Positions 7,769 through 16,099 are shown, counted from the stretch's first letter. The stretch: DNA of 64,000 nucleotides from Mycolicibacterium stellerae (GCF_003719305.1 NZ_RARC01000002.1:372001-436000), one strand, 5' to 3'. Translations and numbers: made by a program. Notes: generated by a model not told the origin, from the letters alone.

Positions 7769-8514
7769 CCCGGGTCCTGCTCCTGCTCCGGCACGGCGAA
7801 AGCACGGCCAACGCCGACGATGTGTTCGGCGGCTGGCTCGACTACCCGCTGACCAACCGCGGTCGCGACCAGGCCGCTGCCGCGGGCAGGGTGATCCGCA
7901 ATGCCGGCCTGACACCGGCCGCGCTGCACACATCGCTGCTCACGCGCGCCATCGACACGGCGAAGATCGCCGTGGCCGAGGCTCATTCGCACGGATTCAC
8001 CGCACGGCGCAGCTGGCGGCTCAACGAGCGCCACTACGGCGCACTGCAGGGCCGCACCCGCTCGGCGGTGCGCAAGGAGTTCGGTGCCGAGTTGTTCGGC
8101 GAATGGCGTCGCTCCTATCACCTCGCCCCGCCTGCCGTCGGCCCAGGCGATCCCATGCATCCGCGCCACGATGCCCGTTATGCCGAGCTGCCCCCGAATG
8201 ATCTGCCCGCATCCGAGTCGCTGGCGGCCGTGCGTAGACGTCTCATGCCGTACTGGCAGGATGCGATCGCCGCCGACCTTGTCCGGCGGCGAATCACCCT
8301 CGTTGTCGCGCACGGCAACTCGCTTCGGGCGTTGTGCATGATCCTCGACGGCCTGACCCCGGAGCGGGTACGCACGCTGGACATCCCCACCGGGGTGCCC
8401 CTGCGCTACGACCTCGACGACGCGCTAACGCCGGTTGTGCCCGGCGGTGTCTACCTCGATCCTGCCGGTGCGAACGCCGGTATCGCCGAGGTCGCCGCCA
8501 AGGGTGGTCGCTGA
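7765..8514 (+). CDS. gpmA: 2,3-bisphosphoglycerate-dependent phosphoglycerate mutase
   Basis: 249 residues, the length of bacterial dPGM. The phosphohistidine motif RHGES (His10) is followed by GWLDYPLTNRG, the substrate segment RSWRLNERHYGALQG, WRRSYHLAPP, ESLAAVRRRLMPYW and the second catalytic His in VAHGNSLRAL. It interconverts 3- and 2-phosphoglycerate, or acts as a phosphatase on a related sugar phosphate. It is translationally coupled to rpiB (4-base overlap), which is not a usual glycolytic arrangement. Its last 90 bases overlap the end of the convergent exporter gene. Confidence 0.88.
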   Translation: MTRVLLLLRHGESTANADDVFGGWLDYPLTNRGRDQAAAAGRVIRNAGLTPAALHTSLLTRAIDTAKIAVAEAHSHGFTARRSWRLNERHYGALQGRTRSAVRKEFGAELFGEWRRSYHLAPPAVGPGDPMHPRHDARYAELPPNDLPASESLAAVRRRLMPYWQDAIAADLVRRRITLVVAHGNSLRALCMILDGLTPERVRTLDIPTGVPLRYDLDDALTPVVPGGVYLDPAGANAGIAEVAAKGGR

Positions 8515-9924
8515 CTCGTCCTCACCGAACAGATGCGCGACGCGAGCCGTCGACCGGCGTGCCCACCCGGTTGTCGTGACGGCTCCGACGCCCGCCACCG
8601 CCAATCCCAGTCCTGCGATCAGGAAGAGTGCCGGGCGGCTGGCGAGCACGAAGCCGTCGGCCAGCGAGCCCGAAATGTGCGAGTTCAGAATCGATCCCAC
8701 GATCGCGACGCCGAGGCTGGTGCCGATTTGTCGACTGGCCGTGGCGACCGCGGCGGCCACCCCCGCATGGCTGCGCGGCATTCCCGACACCGTGGTGTTG
8801 GTGATCGGCGCATTGACCACGCCCTGCCCGATACCGAAGGCGATGTAGCACACCAGCACGTACACCAGCGCCGTGCCTGCGTCGATCCGCACCGCCATCA
8901 GTGCGGCGAGGCAGATCATGGCGCCCGCCAGCAGCAACGACGGCCGTGGGCCACGGGTACCGACGACACGACCGGAGATCGGGGACCACAGCAGCACCAT
9001 CAGGCCGAGCGGAAGCGTGCACAAGCCGGCTGCCATCGGCGAAAGACCGCGAACCATCTGGAGATAAAGCGTGTTGAGAAACAGGAAACCGGCAAACGAC
9101 GCGAACGAACAGATCGCGATCAGGACGGCACCGCAGAACGGCACGCTGCAGAAGAATCGGAGCTCGATCAGCGGATCGGTACGTCGCGGCTCGTAGATCA
9201 ACAGCACGGCCAGCGCCGCGGCGGCGAGCGCGAACAACGAAAGCGTTTGCGCGGAAAGCCATCCCGCGTGCGGCGCCTCGATGACGGCGTAGACGCAGCT
9301 GGCCAGCAACGCCACCATGGCCAGCTGACCGACCGGGTCGATGCGACGGGGACGCGGCGAGCGCGACTCCGGCACGAACGCACCGGCGGCGACCACGGCG
9401 ACGATGACGATCGGCACATTGACCCAGAAGATGGACCGCCACCCGACGAGTTCGACAAGAACACCACCGACCAACGGCCCCAGCCCGATGCCGAGGCCGG
9501 ACACCCCGCCCCAGACACCGATCGCGCGCGCCCGGTCCCGCGGTTCGGTGAAGACGTTGGTGATGATCGACATCGCGACGGGGTTGAGCATGGAGCCGCC
9601 GAACGCCTGGATCATCCGGAACGCGATCAGCCATCCCACCGACGGCGCGACGCTGCACAGCAGCGACCCGCAGCCGAACAGCACGAGGCCGGTCTGGAAG
9701 GTGCGGCGCCGCCCGATCCGGTCGGCTGTTGACCCCGACAACAGCAGGAAGCTGGCCAGCACGACGATGTAGGCGTCAATCGTCCACTGCAGAGCGGAGA
9801 TCGGCGCGCCGAAGGCCTGCCCGATCGACGGCAGGGCCACGTTGACGACCGTGGTGTCCATGCTCACGATGAACAGGCTCATGCAGCAGACACCGAGAAC
9901 GAGAAAGCGCCTGCGAGTCGCCAC
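8425..9924 (-). CDS. MFS transporter, DHA2 (EmrB/QacA) family
   Basis: 499 residues with about 14 predicted membrane helices. The DTTVVNVALPSIG helix-1 motif and the loop ADRIGRRRTFQTG between helices 2 and 3 are typical of DHA2 proton antiporters. It probably exports an aromatic acid, toxic intermediate or drug across the inner membrane. The start is GTG 9924; a 24-bp imperfect palindrome lies directly upstream (9953-9976). The C-terminal tail (about 30 residues) is hydrophilic and encoded in a 90-base convergent overlap with the phosphoglycerate mutase gene, which suggests a recently extended 3' end. Confidence 0.88.
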   Translation of the reverse strand: MATRRRFLVLGVCCMSLFIVSMDTTVVNVALPSIGQAFGAPISALQWTIDAYIVVLASFLLLSGSTADRIGRRRTFQTGLVLFGCGSLLCSVAPSVGWLIAFRMIQAFGGSMLNPVAMSIITNVFTEPRDRARAIGVWGGVSGLGIGLGPLVGGVLVELVGWRSIFWVNVPIVIVAVVAAGAFVPESRSPRPRRIDPVGQLAMVALLASCVYAVIEAPHAGWLSAQTLSLFALAAAALAVLLIYEPRRTDPLIELRFFCSVPFCGAVLIAICSFASFAGFLFLNTLYLQMVRGLSPMAAGLCTLPLGLMVLLWSPISGRVVGTRGPRPSLLLAGAMICLAALMAVRIDAGTALVYVLVCYIAFGIGQGVVNAPITNTTVSGMPRSHAGVAAAVATASRQIGTSLGVAIVGSILNSHISGSLADGFVLASRPALFLIAGLGLAVAGVGAVTTTGWARRSTARVAHLFGEDESATTLGGDLGDTGVRTGRIEVDTAGHNRR

Positions 9925-9952
9925 GAAGGCGACGTTAGCCCGCTAGCGACCT

Positions 9953-9976
9953 AATTGCCATACCATCATGCCAATT
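9953..9976. promoter_or_regulatory. Imperfect palindrome upstream of the DHA2 exporter gene
   Basis: The arms AATTGCCAT and ATGCCAATT flank ACCATC, giving a near-palindrome with one mismatched pair. It lies 29 bases upstream of the exporter start and overlaps the pcaJ stop codon. Read on the minus strand, its TGGCATGATGGT core matches the 4496-4516 site (TGGCATTATGGT) closely, so the same regulator may act at both. Confidence 0.45.
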
Positions 9977-10610
9977 CGATGGGCACCCGCGATCGCAGCT
10001 CGCTCATGGTGATGCCGAACGTGTCACGAACCGTTACGACGCCCTCGGCCGGATCGATGTCGAAGATCGCGTGGTGGGTGTAAACCCGGCTCACGCAGCG
10101 GAGGCCGGTCAGCGGGCACGTGCACTCCGGCACGAGTTTGGCGGTGCCGTCCTTGGTGAACAGGCTCATCATCACGTAGACGTTCTTGGCGCCGATGGCC
10201 AGATCCATCGCGCCGCCGACCGCGGGAATCGCGTCGGGAGCACCGGTGTGCCAGTTGGCCAGGTCCCCAGATCTGCTCACTTGGAACGCGCCGAGCACAC
10301 AGACGTCCAGATGGCCGCCGCGCATCATGGCGAACGAATCCGCGTGGTGAAAGTAGGACGCTCCCGGCAATTCAGTGACCGGGATCTTGCCTGCGTTGAT
10401 CAGGTCCTCGTCGACATCGGTGCCAGTCGCCGCCGCGCCCATTCCGAGCATGCCGTTCTCCGTGTGCAGCACCACCTCGGCTTCGGGCTTCAGGTGATCG
10501 GCGACCAGGGTCGGTTGGCCGATGCCGAGGTTGACGTACGAGCCTGCAGGGATGTCGCGCGCGATGACGGCGGCGAGCTCGTCACGGTCCAGCGGGGTGT
10601 CGATGGTCAT
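9966..10610 (-). CDS. pcaJ: 3-oxoadipate CoA-transferase subunit B
   Basis: 214 residues. The catalytic glutamate of family I CoA-transferases is E51 in HTENGMLGMG, preceded by YVNLGIGQPTLVADH. With PcaI it transfers CoA from succinyl-CoA to 3-oxoadipate, the penultimate step of the beta-ketoadipate pathway, yielding 3-oxoadipyl-CoA. ATG 10610 overlaps the pcaI stop by 4 bases. It is the last gene of the pcaHGBLIJ operon; a thiolase (PcaF) for the final step is not in the operon. Confidence 0.93.
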   Translation of the reverse strand: MTIDTPLDRDELAAVIARDIPAGSYVNLGIGQPTLVADHLKPEAEVVLHTENGMLGMGAAATGTDVDEDLINAGKIPVTELPGASYFHHADSFAMMRGGHLDVCVLGAFQVSRSGDLANWHTGAPDAIPAVGGAMDLAIGAKNVYVMMSLFTKDGTAKLVPECTCPLTGLRCVSRVYTHHAIFDIDPAEGVVTVRDTFGITMSELRSRVPIELA

Positions 10611-11275
10611 CCGTTCACCTCCAGAATGCGGTCGACATAGATGCCGGGTGTCACGACTACTTCGGGATCGATGTCGCCGAGGTCGACGACGCGCGACACC
10701 TCGGCGACGGTGAGCGCGGCGGCGGTCGCCATCACCGGGCCGAAGTTGCGGGCGGTCTTGCGGTACACCAGGTTTCCCGCCCGATCCCCCAGGTAGGCTC
10801 CGATCAGCGCGACATCGCCGCGAATCGGGTACTCCAGCACGTAGTCACGGCCGTCGATGGTGCGCAGCTCCTTGCCCTCGGCGAGCGGCGTCCCGACACC
10901 GGTCGGGCAGAAGAACGCCCCGATGCCCGCACCCGCGGCGCGCATGCGTTCGGCGAGGTTGCCCTGCGGCACCACCTCAAGGTCGATCTCGCCGGCGCGG
11001 TAGAGCCCGTCGAACACGTGCGAATCCGATTGGCGCGGAAACGAACAGATAACCTTGCGCACCCGGCCTGCGCCCAGCAGCGCGGCCAGCCCGGTGTCGC
11101 CGTTGCCCGCGTTGTTGCTCACGATCGTCAAGTCGGTGGCGCCCTGCTCGATCAGCGCGTCGATCAGATGGATGGGCATGCCCGCCATGCCGAATCCGCC
11201 GACCAACACCGTGGCCCCGTCCCCGATCCCGGCGACGGCCGCAGCGGCCGATTCGCAGATGGCTGTGCGGCTCAC
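10607..11275 (-). CDS. pcaI: 3-oxoadipate CoA-transferase subunit A
   Basis: 222 residues with the subunit A signature: VLVGGFGMAGMP (CoA-binding glycine loop near residue 25), LTIVSNNAGNGDTGLAALL, and GVGTPLAEGKE with Gly/Thr segments further on. It pairs with PcaJ. GTG 11275 overlaps the pcaL stop by 4 bases (GTGA). The order pcaI-pcaJ and the tight spacing support a heteromeric transferase made in equal amounts. Confidence 0.93.
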   Translation of the reverse strand: MSRTAICESAAAAVAGIGDGATVLVGGFGMAGMPIHLIDALIEQGATDLTIVSNNAGNGDTGLAALLGAGRVRKVICSFPRQSDSHVFDGLYRAGEIDLEVVPQGNLAERMRAAGAGIGAFFCPTGVGTPLAEGKELRTIDGRDYVLEYPIRGDVALIGAYLGDRAGNLVYRKTARNFGPVMATAAALTVAEVSRVVDLGDIDPEVVVTPGIYVDRILEVNG

Positions 11276-12420
11276 TGGTCAGCCTCGTTCGCGTCGTAGT
11301 CGGCGAGCACCTCGTTGGCGATGCGGAAGGCCGTATTGGCATCGGGTACGCCGCAGTAAATCGCGGTCTGCAACAGCAGCTCCTTGATCTCCTCGTTGGA
11401 CAACCCGTTGCGGCGGGCTGCCCGCAGATGCATCGCCAGCTCCTCATGATGGCCGCGCGCCACCAGCGCGGTCAGCGTGATCAGCGACCGGCTGCGGCGA
11501 TCCAGCCCCGGCCGCGTCCAGATGGAGCCCCAGGCGTATTTCGTGATGAAGTCCTGGAAATCGGCGGTTAATTCGGTGGTGGCGGCGACGGCACGGTCCA
11601 CATGGACGTCGCCGAGCACCTCGCGTCGCACCGCCATACCCGCGGAGTACGCGTCGGGTTGCACGTGTCCGCCGATCAGCTCGGCGACGCGGGGCGGCGC
11701 CTCGACGGGGGCCAGGTGCGCGACGCCGCCGAGCACCACCAGCCTGCCGTCCTTGACCTCGGAGGCAATCCTGGCCAGCCCCTCCTGCGGCGTCGCGATG
11801 TCCTCGGCGCCCGCGATCGCCAGCACCGGCGTGGTGATCTCGGTCAGCCGCTCGGTGACGTCGAACCCGGCAAGCGCGTCGCAGGCCTGCGCGTAGGACT
11901 CGTCGTCGACGTCACGCAACGCATCCAGAAGTGCGGAGGCCTCGTCGGGTCGGCGGTCGGTGAACCTTGTGCCGAACCACCGCTTCGCGGCGAGATCGAC
12001 CACGGCGCCGGTGCCGGACTCCCGCACCGTCGCTGCCCGCGTCGCCCAGTCCTGTGCCGTGCCGATGACGGCGCCTGTGCACAGCAGCGTCGCCGACTTC
12101 ACCCGGCCGGGCGCGTCGAGCAGCAGCTGCAGCCCGACCGCCCCGCCGATTGAATCGCCCGCGTAGTGAAACGCGACTCCTGGCGCGATCTCATCGGCCA
12201 GCGCCAGCACGGCCGCGGCCAACTCGGCCATTCCGAACGCTTCGGACGCGGGCGAGCGGCCGTGCCCTGGCAGGTCCCAGCCGACCACGTGGACGCGCCG
12301 TGCGAGGCGTTCCGCTGCGGCCGACCACAGCGCTTGCGCCGACGTGCCGACCGACGGGCCGACGAGCAGGAGTTCCCCGTCACCGCCGAAGTCGGTGCCG
12401 ACGATCCGTGGAATGCTCAC
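11272..12420 (-). CDS. pcaL: Fused 3-oxoadipate enol-lactonase / 4-carboxymuconolactone decarboxylase
   Basis: 382 residues, a PcaD-PcaC fusion as known from Rhodococcus and Streptomyces. Residues 1 to about 245 are an alpha/beta hydrolase: the oxyanion region is near LLVGPSVGTS, the nucleophile is Ser90 in AGDSIGG, and the late Asp/His are in AGAEDIATP and GVAHLAPVE. Residues about 255-382 are the carboxymuconolactone decarboxylase domain (ELAMHLRAARRNGLSNEEIKE, YCGVP). The protein decarboxylates 4-carboxymuconolactone and then hydrolyses the enol-lactone to 3-oxoadipate. I chose GTG 12420, which gives a GTGA overlap with pcaB; the open extension to 12684 lies inside pcaB. Confidence 0.94.
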   Translation of the reverse strand: MSIPRIVGTDFGGDGELLLVGPSVGTSAQALWSAAAERLARRVHVVGWDLPGHGRSPASEAFGMAELAAAVLALADEIAPGVAFHYAGDSIGGAVGLQLLLDAPGRVKSATLLCTGAVIGTAQDWATRAATVRESGTGAVVDLAAKRWFGTRFTDRRPDEASALLDALRDVDDESYAQACDALAGFDVTERLTEITTPVLAIAGAEDIATPQEGLARIASEVKDGRLVVLGGVAHLAPVEAPPRVAELIGGHVQPDAYSAGMAVRREVLGDVHVDRAVAATTELTADFQDFITKYAWGSIWTRPGLDRRSRSLITLTALVARGHHEELAMHLRAARRNGLSNEEIKELLLQTAIYCGVPDANTAFRIANEVLADYDANEADQ

Positions 12421-13619
12421 GTCGTCTCCTCGAGGTGGTGGCGCGCGCGTTGCAGGACGGCTCGCACGATCTCCTCCGTCGCGCCAAGGTACTCCGAACG
12501 CGGTGCAAGCCCGGTCAATTCGGTCATCGCTTTTTGCTCGCCCCGTAGGTCTCCCGCGGCGGCCATGTTGGCCGCGGCCCTCTCGACGTCGATTCGCAAT
12601 CCGGTCAGCAGGTCGGTGGTCTGTGCTGCTGCCACGACCGTACGCCGCGCCAGGGTGCGCAGGGTGGCCCATTCGGCCTGCCACCCACCGTCGGAGCGCT
12701 CGTCGACGCTGGCCGCCGACGCCGTGTGCAGGGCCGCACCAAGCGCGGGGGCGGTCATCGCGGCCCGGCGGATCAGCACGGACAACACCGGGTTGCTCTT
12801 GTGTGGCATGGTCGACGATCCACCGCCGCGGCCTTCCGACAGCTCACCGATTTCGGGCCTGCTTGCAGTCGCGACGTCGGTCGCGATGTGCGCGAAGGCA
12901 TCACAGCACCCGACGAGCGCGTCGCCCGCGCGGGTGATCACCGACCGGGTCGTGTGCCACGGCAGCGCGGGCGCGAGATCCAGTGCGCAGGCCAGCGCAT
13001 CCGACACGGCCAGCGCGTCGACGGGCGATCCGGTCAATTCGGTTGTCGCGGCCAGGGTTCCAGCCGCACCGCCGGCCTGGGCAGGCAATGCCGGCAGGGC
13101 ATCGAGCGTGTCGGCGGCGTCGAGAACACCGGAGAGCCAGTTCCCGATCTTCACCCCGATCGTGCTTGGCAGCGCGGGCTGCGTCAACGTGCGGGCCGTC
13201 ATCGCGCTGCTGTGGTGTGTTTCTGCGAGGCCCGTCAGCGTGCGGACCTGCGCGGACAACTCACCGCGAAGCCGAGTCAGCGCGTCACGAAGACACAGGA
13301 TCAGCGCGGTGTCGACTACGTCCTGGCTGGTGAGTCCGCGGTGCAACCACGTGGCCGCCTCGCCGCCCGCGCGGCCGCGCAACAGCGCGACCAATGCCTT
13401 CACGGGGCTGCCGTCAGCTTCGGCCGCTTCCGCGAGTTGCTCGACGTCGACGGACGACACCATCGCCGCGAAGTCCATCCGTGCGGACGGGGGCGCAACC
13501 CCGACATCGACCAGCGCACCGACCCAGGCGCTTTCGACGCCTGCCATCGCTGCGAGAAACGCAGCGTCGCTCAGCAGATCACCTGCGCGATGATCGCCGG
13601 GCCAGAACAGATCCGTCAT
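12417..13619 (-). CDS. pcaB: 3-carboxy-cis,cis-muconate cycloisomerase
   Basis: 400 residues of the fumarase/aspartase superfamily. The superfamily signature GGSSTMPHKSNPV is at residues 267-278, the TSQDVVDTA segment near 97-104 and HHSSAMTARTLTQPA near 135-149. The enzyme lactonises 3-carboxymuconate to 4-carboxymuconolactone, the substrate of the PcaL decarboxylase domain encoded next. It is slightly shorter than proteobacterial PcaB (about 450), as in other actinobacteria. ATG 13619 overlaps the pcaG stop by 4 bases. Confidence 0.94.
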   Translation of the reverse strand: MTDLFWPGDHRAGDLLSDAAFLAAMAGVESAWVGALVDVGVAPPSARMDFAAMVSSVDVEQLAEAAEADGSPVKALVALLRGRAGGEAATWLHRGLTSQDVVDTALILCLRDALTRLRGELSAQVRTLTGLAETHHSSAMTARTLTQPALPSTIGVKIGNWLSGVLDAADTLDALPALPAQAGGAAGTLAATTELTGSPVDALAVSDALACALDLAPALPWHTTRSVITRAGDALVGCCDAFAHIATDVATASRPEIGELSEGRGGGSSTMPHKSNPVLSVLIRRAAMTAPALGAALHTASAASVDERSDGGWQAEWATLRTLARRTVVAAAQTTDLLTGLRIDVERAAANMAAAGDLRGEQKAMTELTGLAPRSEYLGATEEIVRAVLQRARHHLEETT

Positions 13620-14173
13620 GGACGGTGCCCCGGAAAGCGAAGGAACACGGTCTCGCGGTCGCCCTGCAGCCGGATGTCGAACCGCAGGCCCAGCTCGTCG
13701 GCCTCGGCGATCAGCGTGTCTCGCCGCTCGTCGTCCAGCGCGGCGAGCAGCGGGTCGGAGGCCGGCTGCACCCCCGGCAGGTACGCACGCGTGAACAGCC
13801 GGTTCAACAGGCCACGCGCGAACACCGTCACGGCAAAAAACGGTGCCGAACCAGCCTGCGACACACCAGGTTCGACTGTTGTGAAGCTGTATCGTCCTTC
13901 GCGGTCAGTGCTGGCGCGGCCCCATCCAGTGAAGGTCCAGCCGTCACGATGAAGCGAGCCGGTCGCGGTCGGAATGGCCCCTTCGGCGTCTGCCTGCCAG
14001 ATCTCGAGCAAGGCATCGGGCACGGCGACACCCGCCCCGTCGGTCACAGTGCCGTGCAGTCGAACGGCGCCCGGCGAGCCGGGAGGCACGAGCTCGCTGT
14101 CGCGATCGAACGGCAGCGCGTAGCCGAAGAACGGGCCGATGGTCTGACCGGGGGTCGGTGTCAGCGTGCTCAT
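13616..14173 (-). CDS. pcaG: Protocatechuate 3,4-dioxygenase alpha subunit
   Basis: 185 residues, starting TPTPGQTIGPFFGYALPF, the standard alpha-subunit opening. It continues with the intradiol dioxygenase core (VPDALLEIWQADAEG, TVEPG). The alpha subunit does not bind iron, and correspondingly the Tyr/His ligand set is absent here. It associates with PcaH to cleave protocatechuate to 3-carboxy-cis,cis-muconate. ATG 14173 shares one base with the pcaH stop (TGATG), so I prefer it to the in-frame extension up to 14239. Confidence 0.93.
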   Translation of the reverse strand: MSTLTPTPGQTIGPFFGYALPFDRDSELVPPGSPGAVRLHGTVTDGAGVAVPDALLEIWQADAEGAIPTATGSLHRDGWTFTGWGRASTDREGRYSFTTVEPGVSQAGSAPFFAVTVFARGLLNRLFTRAYLPGVQPASDPLLAALDDERRDTLIAEADELGLRFDIRLQGDRETVFLRFPGHRP

Positions 14174-14919
14174 CAAGACTCCATCGGGGTTTCGCGACCG
14201 CCGGTGAGCACGATGTCCCACCGATAACCGGTGGCCCACTCGTGGGTGGTCAGGTCGTGGTCGTAGGCGGCGACCAGCCGGTCGCGGGCCTTCTGGTCGG
14301 TGATCGACTGGTAGATCGGATCGAACGCGAACAGCGGATCACCCGGAAAGTACATCTGCGTGATCATCCGCTGCGTGAAATCCGTTCCGAACAGCGAGAA
14401 GTGAATGTGCGCGGGCCGCCAGGCGTTGTGATGGTTGCGCCACGGGTAGGGCCCTGGCTTGATCGTGGTGAAGCGGTAGGTGCCGTCGTCGTCGGTCAGG
14501 CAGCGCCCGGCCCCGGTGAAGTTCGGATCGAGCGGTGCTGGATGCTGATCGCGCTTGTGCGTGTACCGCCCACCGGCGTTGGCCTGCCAGATCTCGACGA
14601 GCTGGCGGCGCACGGGGCGGCCGTGCCCGTCAGTGATGCGACCGGTGACCACCATGCGCTCGCCGATCGGAGTCCCGCCGTGGGCGATCGTCAGATCCGA
14701 CTCGAGTGGGTCGACGTCACGCTCACCGAAACACGGCGCGCCGAGTTCGACCGCCTCGGGGTCGGCGTGGTGCAGGACCTTGGTGGGATGGCGCAGCAGG
14801 CTGCTGCGGTAGGGCGGGTAGTCCAGCCGCGGCTGGGTCTCCTCGAGTCCCGCGCGGTGATAGTCGTCCTCGATGCGTTTGATCTCGGCACTGATGTCGT
14901 GCTGCGTCACCGTCGTCAT
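14173..14919 (-). CDS. pcaH: Protocatechuate 3,4-dioxygenase beta subunit
   Basis: 248 residues. The ferric-iron ligands of intradiol dioxygenases are all present: Tyr119 (GGRYTHKRDQH), Tyr158 (KPGPYPW), and His171 and His173 (RPAHIHFS). It is the catalytic subunit for ortho ring cleavage of protocatechuate. ATG 14919 gives the family N-terminus; the longer frame to 15300 runs into the divergent regulator gene. It is the first gene of the pcaHGBLIJ operon, transcribed from a 70-base gap that contains a perfect palindrome. Confidence 0.94.
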   Translation of the reverse strand: MTTVTQHDISAEIKRIEDDYHRAGLEETQPRLDYPPYRSSLLRHPTKVLHHADPEAVELGAPCFGERDVDPLESDLTIAHGGTPIGERMVVTGRITDGHGRPVRRQLVEIWQANAGGRYTHKRDQHPAPLDPNFTGAGRCLTDDDGTYRFTTIKPGPYPWRNHHNAWRPAHIHFSLFGTDFTQRMITQMYFPGDPLFAFDPIYQSITDQKARDRLVAAYDHDLTTHEWATGYRWDIVLTGGRETPMES

Positions 14920-14961
14920 GAGCGGACCGTACCTCTGCCCGCAGGCCGCAGTGGAGACACG

Positions 14962-14980
14962 TCTTCCACTGAGTGGAAGA
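14962..14980. promoter_or_regulatory. IclR-type operator between pcaH and pcaR
   Basis: TCTTCCACT-G-AGTGGAAGA is a perfect 19-bp palindrome in the middle of the 70-base divergent gap, 43 bases from the pcaH start and 10 bases from the pcaR start. Its position suggests that the IclR protein binds here to control the pca operon and, by occluding its own promoter or start, itself. Confidence 0.75.
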
Positions 14981-14989
14981 ATAGCGCGA

Positions 14990-15739
14990 ATGGCAGGAAA
15001 TACCTCGACGCCGGGGGCCACCGTCGCGTCCCGGCTACTGGCGGTGATCGGGGCCTTCGACGAACGGCATCGATGCCTCACGCTGTCGCAGCTCGCGCGC
15101 CGCGCGGACATCCCTTTGCCGACCGCGCACCGATTGGTCGGCGACCTCGTCGACGGCGGCGCCCTGCACCGACAGGAGGACGGCCGGTACGTCATCGGCA
15201 GGCTGGTATGGGAAGCGGGCCTGCTCGCGCCGGTACAGGGCAGGCTGCGCCAGGTCGCCGAGCCGTTCCTGCACGACGTGTACGCGGCGACGATGGCCAC
15301 CGTGCACCTTGCGGTCCGCGACGGCGACGAGGTCCTCTACCTGCACCGGATGCAGGGCCGCATATCGGTCCCGATCGTCAGCACGGTCGGCTCGCGGCTG
15401 CCGATGCACTGCACCGGTGTCGGCAAAGTGCTTCTGGCACATGCGCCGTCGGATGTCATCGAGCGCGTGCTCACCCGGCTGACGCGGATCACCCCGTACA
15501 CGATCACCCGGCCGGACATCTTGGGAACCCAGTTGAACCGCATCCGCCGCGACGGCGTGGCGACCACGAGCGAGGAGATGTCGCTGGGCGCATGCTCGTT
15601 GGCCGTGCCGGTGGTGCAGGCGTCGGACGGCAGTGTCGTTTCCGCGATCGGTGTGGTGGTCGCGACGCTCAAACGCGACCGTCAGCGGCTACTGGGCGCA
15701 CTCCAGGTTGCCGCGCGGGGCATCGGCCGGCTGCTCTGA
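14990..15739 (+). CDS. pcaR: IclR-family regulator of the protocatechuate operon
   Basis: 249 residues. A winged helix-turn-helix occupies residues about 31-60 (LTLSQLARRADIPLPTAHRLV). The C-terminal IclR effector domain contains SRLPMHCTGVGKVLLAH, SLGACSLAVPVV and DGSVVSAIGVV. It should sense a pathway compound such as protocatechuate or 3-oxoadipate. It is divergent from pcaH across the 19-bp palindrome. ATG 14990 is favoured over an extension to 14873, which would cross that operator. The pcaR symbol is by context. Confidence 0.85.
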   Translation: MAGNTSTPGATVASRLLAVIGAFDERHRCLTLSQLARRADIPLPTAHRLVGDLVDGGALHRQEDGRYVIGRLVWEAGLLAPVQGRLRQVAEPFLHDVYAATMATVHLAVRDGDEVLYLHRMQGRISVPIVSTVGSRLPMHCTGVGKVLLAHAPSDVIERVLTRLTRITPYTITRPDILGTQLNRIRRDGVATTSEEMSLGACSLAVPVVQASDGSVVSAIGVVVATLKRDRQRLLGALQVAARGIGRLL

Positions 15740-15777
15740 CCCGAAGTCGCCACTCACGCCGGCGGGATGTGCTCTAA

Positions 15778-15793
15778 TTTACGTTCAGGTAAA
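15778..15793. promoter_or_regulatory. Inverted repeat upstream of a small conserved gene
   Basis: TTTAC-N6-GTAAA lies 25 bases upstream of the start at 15818. It could be an operator or part of the promoter region; no regulator is assigned. Confidence 0.35.
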
Positions 15794-15817
15794 CGCTTGG
15801 GGAGGAAGCGAACAGCA

Positions 15818-16069
15818 ATGACGCAATCACGGGGTGAAGCCGAGGTCGGCAGCGCGGGTCGGAAGGTCGCGGTTGACACAGCGGTGCGGGTCTATCCGAG
15901 GACTCCCAACGAGACCCATGGAGTTGTCATCGAGGACTTCGGGTCCTTATCCGGCCACGCGGTGGACATCGGCAACCACCATATTGCCGATGCGGCTCGC
16001 AGGTGGGCTGTGCAACTCGCCGACGGCAACTTGGTATTCGTCGACGATGCAGACGTAGCTCCGTACTGA
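15818..16069 (+). CDS. Small conserved hypothetical protein (83 aa)
   Basis: The ATG at 15818 follows GGAGG. The protein is small and soluble with no signal peptide or membrane segment. It is rich in Val/Asp and has a VAVDTAVRVYPRTPNETHGVVIEDFG segment that would form a beta-rich fold, ending ADGNLVFVDDADVAPY. I recognise it only as resembling short uncharacterised mycobacterial proteins and assign no function. It stands alone between pcaR and the convergent ABC permease gene. Confidence 0.65.
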   Translation: MTQSRGEAEVGSAGRKVAVDTAVRVYPRTPNETHGVVIEDFGSLSGHAVDIGNHHIADAARRWAVQLADGNLVFVDDADVAPY

Positions 16070-16099
16070 CTCTTCGTGAGTCGATACCCGCTCTGACCT

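Noticed and set aside
12166-13593. A 475-codon plus-strand frame opposite pcaB/pcaL
   Set aside because: Antisense to two strongly supported pca genes, no domain pattern and no ribosome site.
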